Shown: piece by piece, positions 57,611-64,000 of the stretch | Layout of the letters: each line of letters starts with the position of its first letter | Position numbering within the stretch: the stretch's first letter is position 1 | Assembly: GCA_009733775.1 (NCBI GenBank) | Contig: WOGZ01000015.1 | Span: 62,001 to 126,000, forward strand | DNA length: 64,000 bases | Direction of reading: 5' to 3' | From: Alectoria sarmentosa | Taxonomy: Eukaryota > Ascomycota > Lecanoromycetes > Lecanorales > Parmeliaceae | Made by a program: the position numbers and the translations under genes | Notes under the pieces: generated by a model | The model's database searches: none | The model's input: only the letters and a program-made list of their open reading frames with translations | What the model was told of the DNA's origin: nothing

Positions 57611-59050
57611 TCATCCTCTTCTTTCCTTCTTCCTTCTAGACCGGTCCCTCTCTTCCATTTCTTCAAAAACTTCTCTTTCCAATTCATCCCTCAACCCGCC
57701 CAGATCTGGCGGTATGTGCTGCATCTGTACGCTTGGCGCTCCCTGAAGGTATCGTAACTGTTCCATTATCCCCATCACCACGCTTTCCAAGTACACCCTG
57801 CTGTTCTTGTTTTCGTACCGCGTCAAGTCTAATTTGGGAAAAAGGGTTTTCTCATTGCCAAAGTGTTCTAAGAAAGGAGTGTGAGCTGGGAGATTTGGAT
57901 GCACCTCCGCGCCAATGCACAAGCTAGTCTCATAAGCCCACGCTTTGGCCACATTCCGTGCTGTGTATCCTCCACCACCGAGTACAAGCAGAGGCAAGTC
58001 GAATTTCTTGACGAATGCTACACATGCGCCATGTGCTTTGATGTTGACGTTGAAGCAGCCAAGTCGATCTCCACCAAGTGAGTCAGCGCCACACTGAAGG
58101 ACGATTACTGTCGGCTTATACTGGCGTACGCACGGCCTTACAATGTCTTCGAAAAGTTTGATATAGTGTGCATCTTCAATACCATCATGCAGGGGAACAT
58201 TGAGGGAATGGTGGGCGCCCGGACTAGCATTGTTGAGAGGACCGGTATCGTCCAAGGCACCAGTACCGGGAAAGAACTCTGCTCTGTTATATTTATGGAA
58301 CGAAAGTGTCATGACGCGATCCGTAGACCAGAAAGCTTGTTCGACACCGTCGCCGTGGTGTACGTCGATATCAATGTAGAGGACTCGAGGGTGATGGAGG
58401 AGTAGCTGAAGGATAGCCAGGACAATGTCATTGATGTAGCAAAACCCCGAAGCTTCAGTCTTTTTGGCATGGTGCAGCCCCCCTGACCAGTTGATGGCAA
58501 TATCTGACTGGTGGTTTGTGAGCTTGCGGGCTGCATCAAGAGAGGCTCCTGCATAAAGCGAGCAGTAGTTGTAAAGGCCGTCAAAGATAGGGCAGTCGTC
58601 ACCAGTATTGTAAGCATACGTCTGGCTGTCGGGATCCCATGTGTTATCTGACGGAGTAACTCTAGATGTTGTGATTTAGCAAGGGTAAAGCAGGATCCGA
58701 GACATATCCAACATCTACCTTTGCAAAAAGTCAATATAATCCACACTGTGAAAGTCTTTTAATTCTTGGCTTGAAGCGGCTCTAGGTTTGTAAATGTCCA
58801 TGGCTTCGTGCATGCCGTAGGCCATGACAATCTTGTTTGTCAAGGTCAGTCGCCATGGCTTCATGGGGTGCTTCTGCCCAAAGTGCATTTGTTCCATGTC
58901 TGGATTCGCATGGTAAGACACGGTGTACCCCTTTGGCTTCTTGATTCCATTGTTCCAGACCTCTCGCCGGATTTTCTCATCGACGGTGAAAGTGGATGTT
59001 GTCCCAGGTTGGGGGTGCTTGTAATCTTGAACTACAGATGTCTTTGCCAT
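57611..59050 (-). CDS. hos2: Class I histone deacetylase, Hos2/HosA type
   Basis: Zinc-dependent lysine deacetylase, by homology the catalytic subunit of the Set3-type complex on nucleosomes. Exons 58719-59050 and 57611-58661 join in phase to 460 residues. The N-terminal block (HFGQKHPMKPWRLTLTN) and TGDDCPIF with QSDIAINWSGGLHHAKK separate it from Rpd3. Catalytic parts are visible: the His-His pair in GGLHHAKK, the zinc-binding DIDVHHGDG, the Asp in CGADSLGGDRLG, and the tyrosine in GGGGYTARN. Inositol-phosphate-site basic residues seem present. The C-terminal tail is short and charged (EERDRSRRKKERR). It is head-to-head with an ING-family gene, about 713 bp apart. Confidence 0.94.
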
Positions 59051-59763
59051 GGCGCCTTCTTCTCACCTCCCTTCCTTTCCTCAAATGAGATACTTCATTT
59101 TGCTCAGAATCAGTTGTTCTTCTCATATTCAGCGTGAGCGTATTTGCCGTTGTTGAAGGAGAGAGGAACGCATTGAGACAACGTGTGGAGGATCGCCTCG
59201 ATCGCCAGGAACAAGCCTGAAAGCAACAACAGCCGAGATACGCCTTACCCAAAGTAGCTACGGCTCGGCTCGCAGTCCCTGACGAAAACATTGATTTTCA
59301 TTCGTCGTGTCTCTCAGATTGATCAGCATGCCAAACAACACGACTGCCATCCAGAAACATCTCGAGAACTCATCAAATCACCGTCTCAACAACTACTTTC
59401 CATCATTCCGGTATCGAAATCGCATTGCTGGCCCTGGAAGGACTGCACCACAGTACTGGCGATACCCAAAATTAAGGGATTGCGATAAATCTCTGGGGGC
59501 AAACCCTAGGCGGTAGAATAGCGAAAAACGGTAAAAAGGGGCAACAAGACTACTGCATAGACACTGTTTTTTTTTCATTATTCAAGAAAACATCGATATC
59601 GTGCGAATAAATCATTGGAAATTTGAGAAATCTGAAGGGCCATTTCATAGATAAAATTGCGTTGAAAACCACTGTCAAAGGCGACTGGTCCTATTCGCTA
59701 GGAGTATTCAAAAAAGAAAACCAAAAGACGTAGCATTACGTCTTCCCCCTCATTGCTTCGAGC
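59051..59763. promoter_or_regulatory. Shared upstream region of hos2 and ING gene
   Basis: 713 bp between divergent start codons, so a candidate bidirectional promoter. The part near the ING gene is AT-rich, with T-runs at about 59567-59575. No binding site is claimed. Confidence 0.45.
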
Positions 59764-61054
59764 ATGGCCATGGCAGAAGATGCAGCTTCTGTGTTAGAAC
59801 AATTCGTCCAAGATGGTAAGTCCCCAAAACAACTTCCACCTGTATAAAATATTGACCATCGGACAGTGGCAAACCTGCCCGCCGAAATAGCCCATTTACT
59901 CGAAGAAATCCAAGCCAAGGATCGAGTTATCCAAGAGTGTCGAAACGTCATCGCAACTCGCGACAGCAGTATTCAAAAGTTTCTCAAGCTAAGCGGTGCG
60001 GGTCAACCAAATCCCAAGGAAGAAGGCTATTGCAAAAACGTAATGGCCAACTTCGATAAAGCGCAGGTTATCCAAGAGGAAAAAGTTGGCTTGAGTGAAA
60101 AAGCTGCTTCATTGGTAATACTTCCTTGTCTCCTTGTTACTTCCTCGCCGCCTTTCTCCATAGCATACTAAACCAACCCAGCTCGATCGCCAAATCAAAC
60201 GCCTCGACTTCAAGATCCGAGATCTCCAAAACGAAGGCGCCATCCAACCCGACCCACAGCTCCCCTCACTCCTTAACAACAACACCCTAAGCACGCGTCT
60301 TCCACCTCTCTCATCTAATACAGATGGTGCTCCGACACCGCTGCACCCTCTCTCTGGTAACGCCGGCCCCTCCACCACTATCGCCAACAACCCCATCACT
60401 CGCCTCGTGCAACCATCAGCATCTGCTCGGCAACCATCTCCGTTGCAAACGACCACCCCAGCCACTCATCTCAATCAAGCGCGAAATGTACATCGGTCTC
60501 CGTCAACCGATCCGTCGAAGCGTAGGCGATTAAATCCGCATCATCTCTCCATTCCAGCCACATCTTCTTCGCTTCGTCAATCCTCTCTAGGCCCTGGCAC
60601 TCCCAAGGGAGACTTAGCAGCCTCCCGCGGCAGCTCTGCCGGTCCAACACGTCCAGCTAGCAAGAAACCACTCAACGGGCGCGCTGGCGCACCTCCCCAC
60701 CAGCGTATTGGGCATCTCAATCCTGCTGCTACCAAGAAATCCAATGCCGCTGCATCCCGGCGACGTGGAAATCAACACAATAAAAAATCTGGAACTCCAC
60801 TGTCGACCACTGGGGATGACGATAGCGTGATAGGGGATGAGAATGATGAGGATGTGGAGATGGAAGAAGGGGATGATGAGGGAGAGGGAGATGATAAGAA
60901 GTACTGTGTATGTCATAGTGTAAGTTATGGGAACATGGTTGCTTGCGATAATGATGATTGTCCAAATGAATGGTTCCATTGGAGCTGTGTAGCGGTTACG
61001 AGGGAGCCGGTTGGGAAGTGGTTTTGTCCGGATTGTAGGAGAGGTAGGACGTAA
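59764..61054 (+). CDS. ING-family PHD-finger protein (Yng2/Png1-like)
   Basis: Chromatin reader of the ING family, by homology a subunit of a histone acetyltransferase such as NuA4 that binds methylated H3K4. Exons 59764-59815, 59867-60114 and 60182-61054 join in phase to 390 residues. The N-terminal ING helix region includes LPAEIAHLLEEIQAKDRVIQ and KAASLLDRQIKRLDFKI. A long Pro/Ser/Thr-rich basic linker with a nuclear-signal-like SKRRRLNP follows, then an acidic stretch (DEDVEMEEGDDEGEG). The PHD finger has C4HC3 ligands: YCVCHSVSYGNMVACD, CPNEWFHWSC and WFCPDC. Two in-frame ATGs lie two codons apart; the first is used. Which ING paralogue it is cannot be fixed here. Confidence 0.92.
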
Positions 61055-61336
61055 GGGGAGGGCTCTGATGTGGATAATGTAAAAATTTGGGGGGCGGTCC
61101 CTTGACTACAATTTTGGTATGGCGATCGAAAGGGACTTCGAGCGCATGCAAAGAGGTGAACTGAATTTGGTTAAAAGCAATTCCGTCCTCAGCTTCTTGT
61201 TAAAAGTGAACAGAGGGGGAATTGGCGTAACCATGACCCCTTGTTGAACATGTATGTGCCGCCAAGCCAAATGGAGACATACCATGCCGTTGCTGTCGTT
61301 ACTCTCTTCCAGAGCATCTCGCATTTGAGATACTGT

Positions 61337-63341
61337 CTAATATCCTGGTGCATCAACGAATTCATCAAGATCTTTCGTTTTCGTGTCGACACGCTTTATC
61401 GGATAACCTGGCTGTAATGGCGCTTGCATCCCTGGAGGAACACTTGGCTGAAATCGCATTGGATCAGCCTGTCCTACTGGGGCAGAAGTAGCTGGGACTG
61501 GGTTGGACTGGCCGAAGTCGATCAGATCGTCGTGACCGGCCGTCTGCTGCTGTGGCCGACTTGGCAGTTGTGACGTGTGTTGGCTGTGCTGAGGCTGGAA
61601 AGTCTCACTTTGCTGGTTCTGCTGTGGACCTCTCAGTATAGGAGCGAGGGCGAGGATCTGTTTGGTTTTTTCATCAGAAGTCGCACCGTCGCTGATATCG
61701 TTAGAACAGTTCAGTCGACGTTTTCCACGTAATACGTACATATTCGCATTCAGTATCCAATCCAGGTCTTCCTCTCCTTCTTCTGGTCCCCCAGGTCCTC
61801 CGCGAACCTGTCGGAACAATTTTGGCTGCCATTCGATTCCTTGCTCCGCTCTCTTTGCGGTCTCATCTCGTTGTCTATCTTCTACTTTTGACTTCTCCTC
61901 TGTCGCAGCAATATGATTTGACTCCTTGATGGCTTTCACGGTCTTGAGCCACAGCCTCTGCGACTCACGCTCGTCTTGTTCTTCGATTGGTCTGACAGTT
62001 GGGACGGTGTGCTTCGCATGTGATGCGTTGAAGAGGACTTCCTTGTGGCCTGTCTGCATAAAATTCAGCGTCGTATTTGATCAGGGATCATCTATATCTT
62101 CGTACCCTTACGTCTTTTAGTACCATCTCGCCACTCCACATGCCTGATAGCTCGAATAGCGTCTCTCCCGTCTTCTCGTTCTTGATATTCCCACCTATTG
62201 CGTTGTAGGTGCCACCGAAGTATCCTTTGGTCTTGAACTCAATGTCTGCCATTAGACCGTTCTCAGGACATTTGATGAAACTGTGGTCGCCCAGTTCGTA
62301 TTTCATCTTTCCGAACAGTATTCCACGCGCGTACATATTAGGTTGAGTGAGGAAGCTAAATCACACCCTACCATCAGCGGTGCCGAGCAAGGTTGTGATG
62401 GAGCTGCATACTATCTCTCCCCGCCTCGTGTTTTGCCCCGATTCATGAAGCGTAAGACACCTACGCCCTCCATCAAACTTGCAGCTGAATTGCCTAAGAA
62501 TTTACCTCTCGGCTTCAATGCCCCATCTATCCGTATGTTGTGTTCTGGTGCCATGAAAAAGTAACTGGACTTCGGAGGGTGATGTGAAGTTTGCTCTGAT
62601 ATGTAATATCCTCGAGTATGATCCGGATAGTCCCAATAACAGGTAAAAGTCTCGCCAAGAATCGGATTGAGAGGTTTTTTCACGCCCCTGCAGTTGTCTT
62701 CAGCCAGAGATCCTAATGAATCCCTTATACACGCCAAAGCCAACGTACGGTGGTTTTATGTGCCAGCCGCTCAAGTAGAACTTGACTACAGATAGAAATC
62801 GCTGCGTTGGATCTTCGATTTCGGGCATGGGGAGGAGAGTTTCAGGATGCGCCATGAAGCTATCGCAGACGGTCAGAGATCAGCTAGAACCAGAGACCTG
62901 AACGCATACTTTGTTATCCGTTCCAGCATAGACTTCGGTTCTAGGATGAATGTAGGTAGGGTGACTTTGTTCAGGTCTGCGCCTGGCCGTAATTGTGATA
63001 TGATATGTGAGAGCACTGCCAGACCGAGGGCGTTTCAGTATTCGCCACAACGTCTTTGGCAGGCAATGCAGCCCGTTATATAACTCTTCACTGACCATTT
63101 CCCTGATCTGGTTCCACCACTAGAAAAATGTCAGCATTCTCGTTCAGATAGGCATGAGCCAATTCTCTAACCCGTCTCATCGTCACCCGTAGCGACGTCC
63201 GCACTCCCTTCGTCTGCCGACTTTCCTGTTTAGTAGGCCATCAGCTTCGACATTTATTGAAGCTGATAGAAAAGGTAAAGACTGACTGCCCAGCGACATG
63301 CGTCGATGGTCGTCTCCGTGCTTGTGGAGGCCTAGAGGCAT
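61337..63341 (-). CDS. Oxysterol-binding protein (OSBP/Osh family)
   Basis: Lipid-transfer protein exchanging sterol or phospholipid with PI4P between membranes. Eight exons (63287-63341, 63172-63225, 63096-63119, 62910-63015, 62749-62859, 62412-62687, 62112-62355, 61337-62053) keep phase and give 528 residues. The core ORD is complete: LRPGADLNKVTLPTFILEP, GWHIKPPGVKKPLNPILGE and the family signature EQTSHHPP. These are followed by RYFLTQPNMYARGILFGKM and WSGEMVLKD. The C-terminal third has WKTVKAIKESNHIAATEEKS-type helical sequence (written here from WLKTVKAIKES and NHIAATEEKS) and then a Gln/Pro-rich low-complexity tail. There is no PH domain, so it is a short Osh-like protein. The first exons are short (55, 54 and 24 nt) but agree in phase. 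Confidence 0.9.
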
Positions 63342-64000
63342 CTTGAATGCTGTGAAGTATCGCTAGTAATGTCGGAAGCTGCCTCGAAGGTATGACGAGA
63401 CTGTGAAGTCAAGGATGGAAAGAACAGGAGTGGTATTGGTCAAGGCACATGTCAATTCTCAAAGAAGTTTCAAGCCAGGTTAGAAAGACCTCGGTGTTTC
63501 AAGGAACCCGAACAAACGTTGGTCCAAACTCCAAAGCCTCACAGCGGATGCCAGGAAATAAAATCTTTCAGCCCTTCCTTGGCAGCTGGTGAACTTGCAC
63601 TTGCAAGTGAGCACTATCACCACTGAAGCACCATCATCAACATCAGAACTTTGTCCATGGGATTGCTTTATGAACCTGACTCAGCGACCTGTCAGAAGTA
63701 CTCCTTCAGCCTGCATCGCACGAGGGCAGGCAGCATGATGGCAACGGGGCCGAGGCTAGCATCCGAAGTCTTGGCAAAGAGCCTCACCCCTCGGGCCCTG
63801 CGCACGCACCATCAAAAAGTGTTGGACCCGATATCAGCAGACTCGCTTTTCGTTGATTGAGACTGCTGGGCAGATCCTCCTGACAGCTCGCCTTGCATGT
63901 ATTCCGCCCGAATGACGGCGTTGGAACGCTACGAAGCAATCAGCAATGGGATATTCTGATATTCTTGATTCGTTGCAGTTGAACGGACGACTGGGCCAGG
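63342..64000. other. Right-edge region, no gene recognised
   Basis: Upstream region of the oxysterol-binding protein gene, then sequence to the window edge. Open frames are short and unconvincing. Confidence 0.5.

Noticed and set aside
59460..59530. Possible tRNA-like segment upstream of the ING gene
   Set aside because: No cloverleaf with T-loop and anticodon stem could be drawn.

Overview
The window looks like nuclear DNA of a filamentous ascomycete (Pezizomycotina). Genes carry short 45-90 bp GT-AG introns with CTRAY-type branch sites. The families are typically fungal: Zn2Cys6 regulator, LaeA-like methyltransferase, Pth11-like rhodopsin-fold protein, DUF3328/UstYa protein and a 2EXR-like protein. 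Intergenic gaps are moderate and hold degenerate repeats. A leotiomycete is my guess, but the sequence alone does not prove it. I assembled about 26 protein genes by joining exons by hand; no tRNA, rRNA or CRISPR was recognised.

Layout. 1-10 kb: a truncated secreted-protein gene at the left edge, a nearly 4 kb gene-free stretch with two copies of a dispersed repeat, a five-exon amidase, a 2EXR-like gene with an apparent frameshift, and a four-helix membrane protein. 10-24 kb: a ten-exon LaeA-like methyltransferase, the molybdopterin synthase small subunit, a fold-back repeat, the mitochondrial RNase II-type exoribonuclease (CYT-4/Dss1), a GFA-domain enzyme and a Zn2Cys6 regulator. 24-36 kb: a gene built from an array of repeat units, several of them separated by introns, an SLC43/Fmp42-like transporter, a FYVE-RING ubiquitin ligase (Pib1 type) and a TRP/FLC-like channel. 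37-45 kb: a large orphan protein, a Cys/Met-metabolism PLP enzyme with a repeat copy just upstream, and an orphan protein with a coiled-coil tail. 45-53 kb: accessory region (below). 54-63 kb: housekeeping block with the U2AF small subunit, a small tail-anchored protein, Hos2-type histone deacetylase head-to-head with an ING/PHD protein, and an oxysterol-binding protein.

The most interesting region is 49-53 kb. A 75-residue secreted peptide with two near-identical 20-residue units sits beside a membrane-anchored cytochrome P450 and a DUF3328 (UstYa-type) protein with both HxxHC motifs. That is the gene set of a dikaritin-type (ustiloxin/phomopsin-like) ribosomally made cyclic peptide pathway, although the usual KR Kex2 sites are absent. 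A rhodopsin-fold membrane protein with one in-frame TGA lies beside it. The second standout is the gene at 24.4-25.9 kb, where exactly 78-nt exons alternate with 51-52-nt introns in identical phase, grading into a 75-bp repeat that reads through without introns.
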